A DNA stretch of 64,000 bases from positions 6,014,001 to 6,078,000 of the forward strand of contig NC_053184.1 of NCBI RefSeq assembly GCF_905163445.1. Direction: 5' to 3'. Positions within the stretch are counted from its first letter, which is position 1, and every line of letters begins with the position of its first letter. The notes beneath the pieces were generated by a model. That model was not told the DNA's origin. It was given only the letters and a program-made list of their open reading frames with translations, and searched no databases. Below, one piece after another: positions 53,481 through 63,905 of the stretch. The position numbers and the translations under genes were made by a program. The stretch comes from Pararge aegeria (taxonomy: Eukaryota; Arthropoda; Insecta; Lepidoptera; Nymphalidae).

Positions 53481-53746
53481 ATAGATAGATAAATTCTTTA
53501 TTGCACACAATTTATAATATAAATTGAAACCATAAATATAAGACGAATAACAATGCGCAAAGGCGGTCTTATCGCTTTAAGCGATCTCCTCCAGACAACC
53601 CTTAATGAAAGAAGAACAGGAGTATGGAAACGGGATAGTGCAATTTTAAAAATAAATAACATAAACTACATCTACTATATATAACAATAATACATAAACA
53701 GCTAATACAAATACAAAAAATACAGAAATAAATACATACACATATA

Positions 53747-53790
<44 letters not shown>

Positions 53791-53850
53791 TAAATATATA
53801 TATAAATAAATATAAATATACACAAATACATACAGAGCAAATATATTAGT
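53481..53850 (-). repeat. LINE 3' UTR with stem-loop and ATCT tail
   Basis: The minus strand has an AT-rich tract (53750-53815, TA microsatellite), then GGTTGTCTGGAGGAGATCGC and an ATCGCT-TTA-AGCGAT stem-loop (53571-53585), GATAAGACCGCCTTTG, GTGCAATAAAGAATTTATC and four or so ATCT units. The stem-loop is shared with L-A copies, and in related LINEs the 3' end is what the RT recognises. Confidence 0.82.
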
Positions 53851-56750
53851 TTATGACTCCGTAGATAAATAATATTCTTTTAAACGACTTTTGAAGATGC
53901 TTAATGATTTAGACTGTCTTATGTCTCTTGGCAATCCATTCCAGAGTATAACCACCTTGACTGTAAAAGAATTTCCATACGCATGCGAGTGACTGGCAGG
54001 AACATGCAACCTGTTGTCATCCTTAGCCCTCAAATAGCACTGAACATTGCTACCAAGAAAGTTGAATCGCTCTTTTAAATATGGTGGCGTCTGAGGATAA
54101 AATAAAATAGAATATAAAAGACAAAGAGCGTGCAAGTTCCTACGTGATCGAATTGGTAGCCAGTTTAACCGAGAACGATACTCGGACACATGATCAAACT
54201 TACGTATACCAAAGATAAACCGTATACATACGTTCTGCAGCCTCTCCAGTTTATCGAGCATGGTCTCTGATAAATCCAAGTAGCAAATATCAGCATAGTC
54301 TAAAATAGGTAATAGAAGAGAATTAGCTAAGAGAATTTTAGTTTTTAACGGTAGAAACTTCTTCCACCGTCTCAAGTATCCAACAGCGGCAAAAATTTTG
54401 CGACTCATTTCAGAAACTTGAGGTACCCAAGACATTGTATTGTCCAAAATTAGCCCAAGGTCTCTGACTGCACTGTTCCAAGGTATAACAGTACCTTCAA
54501 ATAGAACAGGTGGTAACCTGTTATATGATAGAGAGGAAAGGAAATAAGAGCTGCCTATTATAATTACTTGAGATTTACTTGGATTTACTTGGAGACTAAA
54601 TGACCGACACCAAGCCGCAATTTTATTTAAATCAGTATTAATATTATCAATGGCAACGGCAAGATTATCAATAGCCGCCGATGCATAAAACTGCAAATCA
54701 TCAGCGTAAAAATGATAGGACGAAGATAAAACAGATGACACTGAGTTTATAAAAATTGAAAATAGAAGCGGAGAGAGAACACCACCCTGAGGTACTCCGG
54801 AAAGAAGTGGAAGAAAGGAAGATAGTTTACTGTCCGAACGAATACATTGCTGACGATTACATAAGTAAGACCGGAACCAGTTGACAACGTGAGGTGAAAT
54901 GCTGACTGTCTTTAGAACAGCCATCAAAGTCTACGTTGTTAAACGCATTACTGAAATCTAAGAGAACTAATACGGTAAGGAGTTTATTGTCGACAGCGAA
55001 ACGAATATCATCGCAGACCTTGATCAAGGCTGTTGTTGTGCTATGACCACGACGAAAACCGGACTGGAGGGGGCTTAAAATATCATATCTGGTAAGATAG
55101 AGGCTAAGTTGATGATGGACAATACGTTCGAGAACTTTAGACAGAAACGGAAGAATGGAGATAGGCCGAAAGTTTGAAGGATTTACAGGGTTACGAACTT
55201 TAGGAATAGGAACTACATATGCTTTACACCACACGGTGGGAAATGCAGCTGAAGTAAGTGATGAGTTCAGTATGTGAGACAATACTGGCAAAACACCGTC
55301 AAGCGCTGCAATTATCATTCTCCTACTTATCCCATCAACATAACATAACTTCATCGACGGTTGTATCACTGAACTGGAATTCAGGTCTCTCGTGTGTAGG
55401 CAATGAGTAAAGATAATTAAGCGTCCCTTGTTTAATCAGCGCATTGATTGAACATTTGGCTATAAAGTGTTTGTTAAGGCTCTCCAAGTCAATGCTTTGC
55501 GAATCTTGCTGACGCTGACGACCGATTCCCAGTGAAGCCAGAAATTTCCAAGCTTTGTCGGCATTTTTTTGATCCACTGATGAGTGAATATATTCACGCT
55601 GAGCATCTCGACAAATTCTGCTACACTGATTCCGTAGCTTTTTATATTTTGTCCGGTTGGCATCTGTCGGATTTAACTTATATTTACTTTTTGCTTTATT
55701 GCGTTTGGACATAAGCAGCTTGATGTCATTAGTGAGCCATGGTGCAGGAAGGTGCTTAATTTTGATTGGCCGGAGCGGAGCGTGTATATCAAAAAGTTGG
55801 GTCAAAAGTGAATTAAATATATTAAGCTTATCATCTACAGAAGGCGTGTCAAAAACAATATCCCAGTCAATATTATTAAGATCTTCCATAAATTTATCAT
55901 TATTAAAATTACGAAAACTACGACGCATAACAATAGTCGGTTTTGCCTTAGGAGGACGAATTCTAAAGGAAACATAGACCAAATCATGATAAGAAAAAGC
56001 CTCCGCCGGCAGTTGTCCATGTGGGTCTACAAGATTTGGAGAAGAAACAATCATGAGATCTAATTGGGAAGGAAAACAGTTGGGGAAAAAATGAGTAGCA
56101 TGCGTAGGTAATATTTCAAGATTAGAGCTGTTAATAATAGACAATAGACGTTTTGAACGATAGTCATTTTTAATAAGGCACGTATTAAAGTCACCCATAA
56201 TGATAGAGTGGTCAACTGTTGTTAAATACTCTTCAAGTATAGTCTCTAAAGTATCAAAATAATCAATATGAAGCGAGGGACTATAAAAAACCCCAAGTAG
56301 AAGTTTTTTTTGACCACTTTGAACCTCAATTAGTATGTGTTCAGATGATTCAGAGTATAAAGATGGGGACTTATTTAAAATACGAAAAGGAATGTGACAA
56401 CGTAGGTAAATGGCGACACCACCCCCTCCCTTGCCTGTTCGATCATTTCTAATGAGATGGTAGCCAGGCAAAGAATAGGAAGTTGATGGAAGGCAAGGTT
56501 TCAAAAACGACTCCGACACCAAGATTGCATGAATTGCTTTGTTATCAAACGTAGATAAAAAATCTGAATAGTGCGAGGGAATGCTCTGCGCATTGATATG
56601 AACTACATTAAAATTTTTAGGGAATGGTGTGAACGTATTGTCTAAAACAGAGCCAAGTGGTACATCTGTGCTATGGAAGCTGTCGCTGGATAAAGAGGAG
56701 CCTGTACAATAAACACCCTCACTATCTGAGTTATTGTTAGAAGAAGTCAT
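53851..56750 (-). pseudogene. LINE ORF2, endonuclease plus reverse transcriptase, two frameshifts
   Basis: Likely start ATG at 56748-56750 (MTSSNNNSDS), since the open frame above it is Phe/Ile-rich low complexity. N-terminal APE endonuclease: HINAQS (about residue 51), E in LVSESFL (about 80), GDFN (about 186), SQLDLM (about 230), SYHDLV (about 253). Then comes the RT, with NFRPISILPFLSKVLERIV, SGFRRGHSTTTAL, motif A LLDFSNAFN, GVPQGGVLSPLLF and catalytic YADD (54697-54708). The frame shifts near 55340-55370 and again near 54925, both by the same step. No other stop interrupts about 950 codons. The C-terminal domain runs to LSTES. It would nick target DNA and copy the element's RNA; as assembled it would not give one protein. 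Confidence 0.9.
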
Positions 56751-57672
56751 ACTTATAATAATTATGCTTAATATAATAATAAATATAATAAAAAAAAAAG
56801 AATATGTATATATAAAATAAAATACAATTTTACAATAAATATATATATATATACGAAAAAAAAATAAAAAAAATAAATGAAGTTTACAAGTGAAAAAAAA
56901 GGAAAAAAAAAACAAATAAGTACTCTTCCATTCACCAGCAAGTCTAATAGGAAATCGCTTAAATCACATTAAATTATCAAACACTAATAAATGTATGTTC
57001 TAATCGGCGGTTCTTATACATATTTGCATTTAAATACAGCCACATACGCATCTAATTAAAAATATCAAAATAATCATACAGAAAAAAAAAAAAAAAAAAC
57101 AAAAACAAATTAAATAAAATAAAAAAAAATAGAATAAAATAAAAGAGAAAAAGAACAAGAAATTATTTGTAAATCAAAAAAAAAATAAACTAAACAAGGA
57201 AATCAAAAAAGAAAAACCAAAATCTTAAAAATAAAAAAAACTAATAGCTACACAATCAATATTTAAATTAACATGAGCGGTTAGTAATGGTACGCGATCG
57301 AACAAACCACAACTTAATGCTCTGCGGTAATGTTTGTATACTCTTTGCTTTAAACGCAAACTGGATTGCACAATCAAAACGTTTAGCTCGTCCTTGTCTG
57401 TGGTTGGAAATTGACAAAAAGACAAGATTGACATTGAACATTGTTGTGACTTGTGAATACAAAATGAAATGAAAAATGTAATAAAATTTATTGAGGGTAC
57501 AATAGTCGAAAAAGAGGTTATGTCAAGTTTTAACTAAACGAGACTATAATTATTTAAGTACCTACACCAGTGCAAAATCAGCAAAGCAGACTTTCTGCAA
57601 AGGGAAACAATAGTGAACAATACAATGTTTGAAACCAATTGAAGACTCTGGAAATCTCATAAAAGGCAGGCA
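56751..57672 (-). other. Long AT-rich spacer between ORF1 and ORF2
   Basis: The part next to ORF2 (56760-57240) is almost all A/T with many A runs on the plus strand. 57250-57480 is of normal composition (for example TGGTACGCGATCGAACAAAC), with no ORF of note. LINE ORFs are usually adjacent or overlapping, so 0.9 kb is unusual. It may hold an inserted sequence or a second element's 5' region. Confidence 0.6.
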
Positions 57673-58482
57673 TTACCTTCTAACAGCTCGCCTAGGCTTT
57701 TCGACCTGAGGCTTGACTGTTTTAGACGAGGGAACTGCAGCATAAGAATGCACTGGCACAACACTTGCACTCGCTATAGCACTAGCTTGATCCGACGCGG
57801 CAGACGTGGTTGCCATTGGGATATCACCGGACTTTAATCCAATCAATTTCACCTCTGCAACTGAAAAAACTCGATGGCGCTTATTATCAGCGCCAAGAAC
57901 AATTATGGACCCATCCCGCGTCCAGCATCGAGAAACTCCAAACTTTTGTCTCGCTGCCTGAAAGGCGTCATGTCGCTCCTTCGTCAGAAACTCGGATAAA
58001 GTGACCCCAGTGCCTTTAAGCTGTTTTTTTGAAAACCAAACTTGATTACGGATAGACAAGTCACTAAACTTGATCAATACAACACGAGCCTTGCCATCCT
58101 TTAACTGGCCCAAACGCTTGCAATAACTGAGTTTGGCTTCGGTCAGTTCTGGCATGCTAAGATTGCTGGACAATGCCTCCGCAACTGTTGCGGGCAAACT
58201 CTCCTTTTGCACTTCAGGTACACCATGCAGCAGCAGCATTTTCCTCCTGGTTCTTGTCTCCATATTATCACACTGCTTAGAGAGCACCTGGACTTGTAAT
58301 TGAAGGCTTTCAAGTGATGTCAAGACAAATACTCTAAATGCACCAAACTGTGCTGCAACATTGGAATTTGGACTGGTTGCTGGGATGGATGTCTGAATGA
58401 TGCGCTGAAACTCAGCCATTCGTGCATTAAAGTGCTCAGTTAATGCAGAAATAGAGTGTTCAATGGATGCCAAATTCTCCAT
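57673..58482 (-). CDS. LINE ORF1, RNA-binding protein, 269 aa
   Basis: Intact from MENLASIEHS to RRAVRR. Residues 1-80 look helical and heptad-like (IEHSISALTEHFNARMAEF; VLTSLESLQLQVQVLSKQC), suggesting a coiled coil that trimerises. About 80-160 fits an RRM-like fold: RRKMLLLHGVPE as the first strand, YCKRLGQLKDGKARVVLIKF as a later strand region. A conserved-looking block TLSEFLTKERHDAFQAAR and CWTRDGSIIVLG follows, then an Ala/Ser-rich tail with basic end. No CCHC knuckle. Its role is probably to coat element RNA in a ribonucleoprotein. It lies about 0.9 kb upstream of ORF2; whether both belong to one element is likely but not proven. Confidence 0.85.
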   Translation of the reverse strand: MENLASIEHSISALTEHFNARMAEFQRIIQTSIPATSPNSNVAAQFGAFRVFVLTSLESLQLQVQVLSKQCDNMETRTRRKMLLLHGVPEVQKESLPATVAEALSSNLSMPELTEAKLSYCKRLGQLKDGKARVVLIKFSDLSIRNQVWFSKKQLKGTGVTLSEFLTKERHDAFQAARQKFGVSRCWTRDGSIIVLGADNKRHRVFSVAEVKLIGLKSGDIPMATTSAASDQASAIASASVVPVHSYAAVPSSKTVKPQVEKPRRAVRR

Positions 58483-58560
58483 TTTCTTGTTGTAAATTCC
58501 GATTAGTGTTGATTACAATAAAATGTGAAGTACTTAAGGATTTTTTATTTGGATTGCTTG

Positions 58561-58989
58561 CTGGTATGTGGAAGATATGTTAATATAACATTTCTAAGTT
58601 TAGATTACCTTTAAATTATCTTTATTTTAATTTATTTAATTTATTATTTAATTTAATTTAATTTAATTTATTATTTCTAAGTTATCTTTGATAATTATAG
58701 ATTTCTTTCTTAACTAAATTATTACAGGTAATACCTTTTTAGAGATCGATACAAACCTGAGATAAAATATCTACCTCTTAAAACAGCTACTTTGAAATCA
58801 CCGCTCAGTTTTCGTACAAGACTTTAAACAAAATTGTTCTTTGATAACAAAGTTTTAATGAATGCGGTTTTTGCAATTTGTTCCTCTGTTGCAGTTTGGA
58901 ATAAGGACAATCCAAAAATATCATTTTAAATGCTCTTAATTCTAATACGTAAATATGCTTTTGAGTGTAAGGGGGCTTTTTAAATAAAA
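58561..58989. other. AT-rich DNA with TTTAA repeats
   Basis: 58620-58680 has repeated TTTAATTTAATTTAATTTAA. Otherwise no coding signal or known repeat. Confidence 0.6.
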
Positions 58990-59226
58990 TAAAATATATA
59001 TACAACGACAATACGCACAACGACATCTAGCCCCAAAGTAAGCATAGCTGTGTATGGGTACTAAGATGAATATTTTTATGAATAATATACATAAATACTA
59101 ATAATATATAGATAAACACCAAGACACTGAAAAGCAAGTTCATCACACTAACATTTTCCCGTTGTAGGAATCGAACCATACTCACAGACTCATAAAGCAG
59201 GGTCGCTGCCCAATACGCCAATCCCA
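58990..59226 (-). mobile_element. S1 SINE
   Basis: Reverse of S1: GACATCTAGCCCCAAAGTAA, TAGGAATCGAACCATAC (B box with changes), GCAGGGTCGCTGCCC and ACGCCAATCCC at the head. Confidence 0.87.
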
Positions 59227-59697
59227 TAAGGCCATTCATAATAATTACCTAATGTATGCATTAATAATAATTAACTAATCTATGCGGGAATTTAAAGTTT
59301 TTCTTTGACTAACTTAACTTAACACAAAATGTGAAACGTTAATTTTAATACTTCGTTTTGTTAAATGGAGCCTCTCTTCAATCAAAATCCTAAAGGTTAC
59401 AGTTCAATTAAAAGTTTTTTAATTAAAAGTAATTATCAGCTGAGGTCAATGATATGTGAGTGACTTGAGTTTTTGATAATGGATCGCCTCTTAAACGACT
59501 TTGCAAACTGTTAAGTTAATTATTCTTTGGTACATTGATGTTTACGTAATAACATTTGTCTTATAAATTAATACGCTTTCAATTACACAAACTAATGTAA
59601 TTGAAGTGTCTGGGAGTTTTAAATAAGTGCTTGTTATTATGCTTATCTAAACGATAATGTAATTCAAAGAATTGTATGGCTTTCTATGCGTTCATCC
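59227..59697. other. No recognised feature
   Basis: No coding signal or repeat was noticed. Confidence 0.4.
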
Positions 59698-59964
59698 TGG
59701 CTAATATTATTAATACGACACATTCGTATTGTTTGTTTGTTACGATTTCACAACTTAACTACCAACATTATGTACTATTCCATACAGGTTGCACCTTACC
59801 TTGGTGGTATCTTTTTTAGACCCTTTAAAGAAATGGATATACCTTTCATCTAGAAAGAATTAACTGATCCCGAGGGATGGATTAATTCCTTTTTTGAAAA
59901 TGACAATCAGAATTTATTGAAAAAAGGTACACTAACGCGAACAGAGCCGCAGGTAGAAGCTAGT
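59698..59964 (+). mobile_element. Short non-autonomous Helitron
   Basis: Starts near GGCTAATATTATTAATACGA, with TTGTTTGTTACGATTTCAC as in the 34977 element, and ends GAGCCGCAGGTAGAAG then CTAGT at 59964. It is shorter than the first Helitron, so internally deleted or of a different subfamily. Confidence 0.62.
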
Positions 59965-60009
59965 AAGTTTAGTTAATTAGTTAAGTTTAGTTGTATGAAA
60001 CTTAAAAAG

Positions 60010-60175
60010 TGATTAAAATAAATAAAGATGGAAAACCAGGTCTAGAATATACTACATCAGTACCTAAATATATTATTGCGGAAGCATAATCTGTAAAAAT
60101 CCTATTAAACACTATTACATTTATGTGCAAAACAGCTTTTAGCTATTAAATAGTTACGATAGTAATATCTTAAAT
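60010..60175 (+). repeat. Diverged repeat Z, copy 2
   Basis: See 53330-53480. The two copies lie either side of the LINE in the same orientation. Confidence 0.5.
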
Positions 60176-60589
60176 AAATGTAGGTACTACAACACGCAAT
60201 GTTTCTAAATCAGTTTTTGGTAAACTTGCGTTTAATTTGTATAATCATCGGAACAACTTAACCTGTTTGGAAAAAATAATAAAAAAAATAGGTGTGGAGG
60301 GATATTCAATTACTGTTATCCAATACAATTCAATCATCTTCAAGCTCCCACATTAAATACATTGTACCTAACAGAATGAAAACAAACAATTTCGTATAGG
60401 TACGTACACAATAAACATTATTCTGAAGTAAAGTAAATTTCTTAGTAATAATGAAGTCCACCGCAAAGGGCAAGGAACCTTTACAATACAGAAAATCCAT
60501 TTATATTACTAAAGTGAAAGTTTGTCTATTTGTTTTTTTATTTGTTACCTATGTTTTATTATTATAATTATTTGACTGTTTATTTTTAC

Positions 60590-60830
60590 ACCACTATGAA
60601 GTTAGCGTAATAAAAGAAGAATAGGAAGAATATAAAAGGCGGCCTTATCGCTTAGTAGCGATCCCTGCAAGGAACCTTAGGATTAGGACAACATGAGCAA
60701 GAGCGGACAGGTGGTGTAAAATTATTTTAACCTACATTTATATAGCTAAGTACAAATACAAACACAAAATTGCACAAATAAGAAAAATATAATAAATAAA
60801 TATAAAATAATAAACTAATATATATACTGA
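60590..60830 (-). repeat. L-A LINE 3' end, minus orientation
   Basis: Plus-strand AAAAGGCGGCCTTATCGC, an ATCGCTTAGTAGCGAT stem-loop (60647-60662), CCTGCAAGGAACCTTAGG. Upstream on the minus strand it is AT-rich. Confidence 0.8.
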
Positions 60831-61305
60831 ATCATATTATATACATAAATACTTAAGAACATAAGTTGTTCGTTTCAATCTCATGTTGCACGGATCATTA
60901 TGAAAATTATCTCTATGGATAGGTGGTATCCTGGAGACGGATATAGGATTTTTATCCCGGCCTAAATGAAGGGTTCCGACAAGATTCATAACAACATTCG
61001 TTTCGTAGTATATGGCCTTATTTCTGGATCGTCCACTGAAACAATCTAAACTTACTTTAGTACAGAAATTACATCCCGGAGATGGACAAGGAATGCTTTT
61101 AAATTCGAGTTTACTCCCTAACGGTACGAGTAAACACGTGAGCACAACCGCAAGTACAGCTAGTAATAAGTTGCCTTTAACCCTCAGTCCATATTAGTTG
61201 CCCCATTGCTTTGTGATAGATTTAGTGTTAAGAACCTTTACGCTTGTCGCATGCTAATCAATGGAATTACTGAAAGATCAAGCAGGGAAATAATTTATAT
61301 ATAAA
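60831..61305. other. Unassigned; 102-codon open frame on the minus strand
   Basis: Open from 61145 to 60837 (contains GCNFCTKVSLDCFSGRSRNK). I see no known domain, and there is no supporting context. It could be a remnant, so I do not call a gene. Confidence 0.35.
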
Positions 61306-61482
61306 TATATAGCCCCGAAGTAAGCGTAGCTTGTGTTATGGGTACTAAGATGACTGACGAATATTTTTATGAATAATATACATGAATGCTTAAAATATGC
61401 AGATAAACACCCAGACACTGAAAAACATTCTTGGACTCAGAAATCAGGGTTGCTGCTCACTGCGCCAGTCGGGTGTCGAAGT
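61306..61482 (-). mobile_element. S1 SINE with head deletion
   Basis: Reverse of S1: AAGTAAGCGTAGCTTGTGTT, AACACCCAGACACTGAAAAA, TTGGACTCAGAAATCAGGG and CACTGCGCCAGTCGGG. The B-box segment between ACATTC and TTGGACTC is deleted. Confidence 0.86.
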
Positions 61483-61494
61483 TGAAATGAAGGG

Positions 61495-61612
61495 AACACG
61501 TCCTACAAATTGCCGCTCTGTGTCCATCATCCCGAGGCGTAGGTGTTAAGCCTCATTGTGTCTGTAATTACACCAGCAACCATGCCCTTTGGCGGCAGAA
61601 ATAAGCATAGTA
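61495..61612 (-). repeat. Dispersed repeat M
   Basis: GAGGCGTAGGTGTTAAGCCT, GTCTGTAATTACACCAGCAA and TTTGGCGGCAGAAATAAGC are the reverse of the 48055 copy. Confidence 0.65.
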
Positions 61613-61655
61613 GTAATGTTTAAATTCCCCTTACGAGTACTGCAACAAAAGTTAT

Positions 61656-62045
61656 TATCATCACCATCTTCAACTCATTACGGCCCACTATATTGCACAG
61701 GTCACTCTCTCAGACAGTAGCGTGCACTTCATACATGCACAAAAGTACTGCATACCCAAATTTTTTTACATAGCTCGTATTGGAGGGGAATTTTTCCATT
61801 TTATGCCATTTACCTGCTTTATGCATACCCTGGTCAAAAAACCTGTGCACGCCACTGCTCTCAGAATGAGGGTTTAGGCTGTAGTGCCAGGCTGGCAAAG
61901 AGCGGATTGGTAGACTTCACGTGCTATTGGGAACATTATGGAGAACTCTCAGGCATGTTTGCTTAAATTAAAATGGAATATAACTCCAGAAAGTTAGATG
62001 TGAGTACCGGTGATCGTGCATCCCTTTCTTTAGGCTATTATCGCT
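61656..62045 (-). mobile_element. S2 SINE split by a hAT-type MITE
   Basis: Plus-strand ATCATCACCATCTTCAACTC (tail) and GCCCACTATATTGCACAGG lie before the insert. GGTAGACTTCACGTGC, ATTATGGAGAACTCTCAGGC and TTTAGGCTATTATCGC lie after it. The 143-bp insert sits in the 3' part. Confidence 0.8.
61715..61857 (-). mobile_element. hAT-type MITE, 143 bp, perfect TSD
   Basis: Ends CAGTAGCGTGCAC and GTGCACGCCACTG pair over 13 bp with one mismatch. The flanking 8 bp are identical: CTCTCAGA (61707-61714 and 61858-61865). The interior on the minus strand shares AGGGTATGCA, ATAAAATGGA and TACGAG-TAT blocks with the 51249 copy. The overlying 62-codon frame is chance. Confidence 0.92.
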
Positions 62046-63039
62046 TTTTAAAAGCCCTTCTACCACTAAAATGATGAGGTTGAACGAACAACATTTCGAT
62101 CTAGATAGATTGTGCATAGGGGCAAAATAATACCCCACTATATTTCGAAGTTATACTATTTTTATTTGAAAAGAGAATTAATTAGACGAAGAAAGAAAAA
62201 GAGCATTGATCCTATACGCTGTCCCAATACAATTTAAGATGGGCTTTAAGGATTATAGTCACACGTCCACGGACCAACGGCCCGGAAATGTTGTTTTATG
62301 GTAATCAATGTCTATTTCAACAAGAGATCAATAGTCAATGATGTTTATATAATCTGAGTTATTGTTTGTTTGTTTCTGCCAATACTCGCATCCTGATAGC
62401 TACAATATGATACCGACGTGACCATTTTATTTGAAAAATAAACGCAACAGTACACACAAAAGAAAATGTTATTTCCACTCTATTTGCGTATGATGTACGA
62501 TCTTATTCATCTTATGCATTGTGCGGGGCCCTTTCTAACAGCAAATAGACCGTTCACTATAAGAGGGCGAATGATGTTTATGTAAACTTTTATACCTACA
62601 GCAGCCCCTGGAGCGTGTTTCTCCTCAAATTTGATATCATTCCCTTACGCTTCCGTGAAAATAAATAGGGTAACATTCAAACGTTTGGCCAGATAGGATT
62701 ATTATGCGACTCTAAGTGTATGATTGCTATAACAAGCATTTGGAAGTTTCTGTATTGTCGCTTGGACAGGATAAAAAAATTGTGCAGAAAAAAGTGTATT
62801 GGCACTACAGCCCTTTGTGAACCAAGGCCTGCTCCAGTGGATGATGATGTTATCCACATTTAATGTCCTCTGCTATAAACAGTTCGCCTGTGTGCGCCGT
62901 TCTACATTTGGCGGTCTCAACACTACCTAACTAGATGGCGCCACTAAGATCCTGCATCGTGCTAGCGAAGTTTTTACAAATAATGACGATATACAACGTG
63001 TAACGGAATTACGAAATACTGTTGAAGGGTACATAAGTA
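62046..63039. other. Mostly unassigned
   Basis: GGCACTACAGCCCTTTGTGA and TGATGATGTTATCC (62800-62850) resemble a common retroelement piece. ACTAGATGGCGCCACTAAG at 62932 recalls the 8700 repeat. No coding signal was seen. Confidence 0.4.
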
Positions 63040-63305
63040 TATTTCATAAGGAATAATCCAGTAAAAATATTAAATGAAAAGAAGCATATTTATTTTTCCA
63101 TAGAAACTAATTCAAAAAATTGTAAGTGTTTAGTTATGACAACCCTATTGAAGATAATAGATCGACACGTGTATAGTACTTGCGCAACGCGACGCGTACC
63201 TAATTAAGTGACAGGAGATTTTACTTATGCCTTTGATGTTTGGGCTGTATCTATTTCTTACAGTAAAAACTATAGCAACGGTTTACTCAAAAACTATAAG
63301 CCTTT
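63040..63305 (+). repeat. Dispersed repeat R, copy 2
   Basis: TTTCATAAGGAATAATCC, GAAGCATATTTATTTTTCC, CCTATTGAAGATAATAGATC, CGCGACGCGTACCTAAT and GGTTTACTCAAAAACTAT match 22285-22545. The inverted pair flanking copy 1 is absent here. Confidence 0.75.
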
Positions 63306-63814
63306 CGGTATCACATATAAGTCTCAAAGACAGTAAATATTGCCAGTAAATGATGATAGTAGTAAAGCCTCTGAAGTATTATTTCGGTGTTCAGGTACAC
63401 ATTGTATACAACTTCCAAAGATGAATGGCCAGACCTCGGTCCCCGAGCACGAACACCCGCTTCGAGGAATCTTTATATTATTACGGTCTAGCACATCACT
63501 GTAGCTCCCGTACACATAATCGTAAGTGTAATGCGAATTACGTCCCCTGGACCCTATATACGACTCCATAACTACATAGCCATTTTGGGAACGAGTGGGA
63601 ATATGTAGCATTGTAAAGCCCTCCATTACATTTTATAAAGCCATCATAGTCGCTATTGCGTAACTCCTTGGAGAAGCCTGCCTTAATTAGGATCGATGTT
63701 AATGGATACCACAAAATGGCGTCAGGGAAGCAATTTTTACAGAATTAACTTGGCTGAATTAGGGTCTAACTCTCGGGTTTGACTTTAAAAATGTATTTTG
63801 TAGCAATCTTCAGT
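63306..63814. other. Unassigned; 100-codon open frame on the minus strand
   Basis: Open from 63626 to 63324 (contains RSQNGYVVMESYIGSRGRNS). It starts with ATG but has no recognised domain. It could be a real exon or remnant; I cannot support either. Confidence 0.3.
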
Positions 63815-63905
63815 CATGAGTTACCACCTTACCTACAAAGACGTGCTAAGAGATTTATGCCCGAAAAAAAACCGTGATAACTATTGGTGAACGGTGATGT
63901 ATGCC
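63815..63905 (+). mobile_element. S3 SINE fragment
   Basis: GAGTTACCACCTTACCTACA, AAGACGTGCTAAGAGATTT match the S3 front body. It then diverges toward the window edge. Confidence 0.6.

Larger units (their letters stand above)
53481..58560 (-). mobile_element. Near-complete non-LTR retrotransposon (LINE)
   Basis: On the minus strand: ORF1 (58482-57673), AT-rich spacer (57672-56751), ORF2 with endonuclease and RT (56750-53851, two frameshifts), and a 3' UTR (53850-53481) ending AATAAAGAATTTATC and an ATCT tail. There is no poly(A), which fits CR1-like groups better than jockey. ORF order and domains fit the CR1/Daphne/jockey assemblage; I cannot fix the clade. The 5' end and target duplication were not located, so 58560 is approximate. 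Confidence 0.9.

Noticed and set aside
53646..53840. Ile/Tyr-rich minus-strand frames as small proteins
   Set aside because: They are translations of the TA-rich part of the LINE 3' UTR.
56751..56915. N-terminal Phe/Ile-rich extension of LINE ORF2
   Set aside because: The extension is a translation of A/T-only sequence. The ATG at 56748-56750 gives a normal start before the endonuclease.
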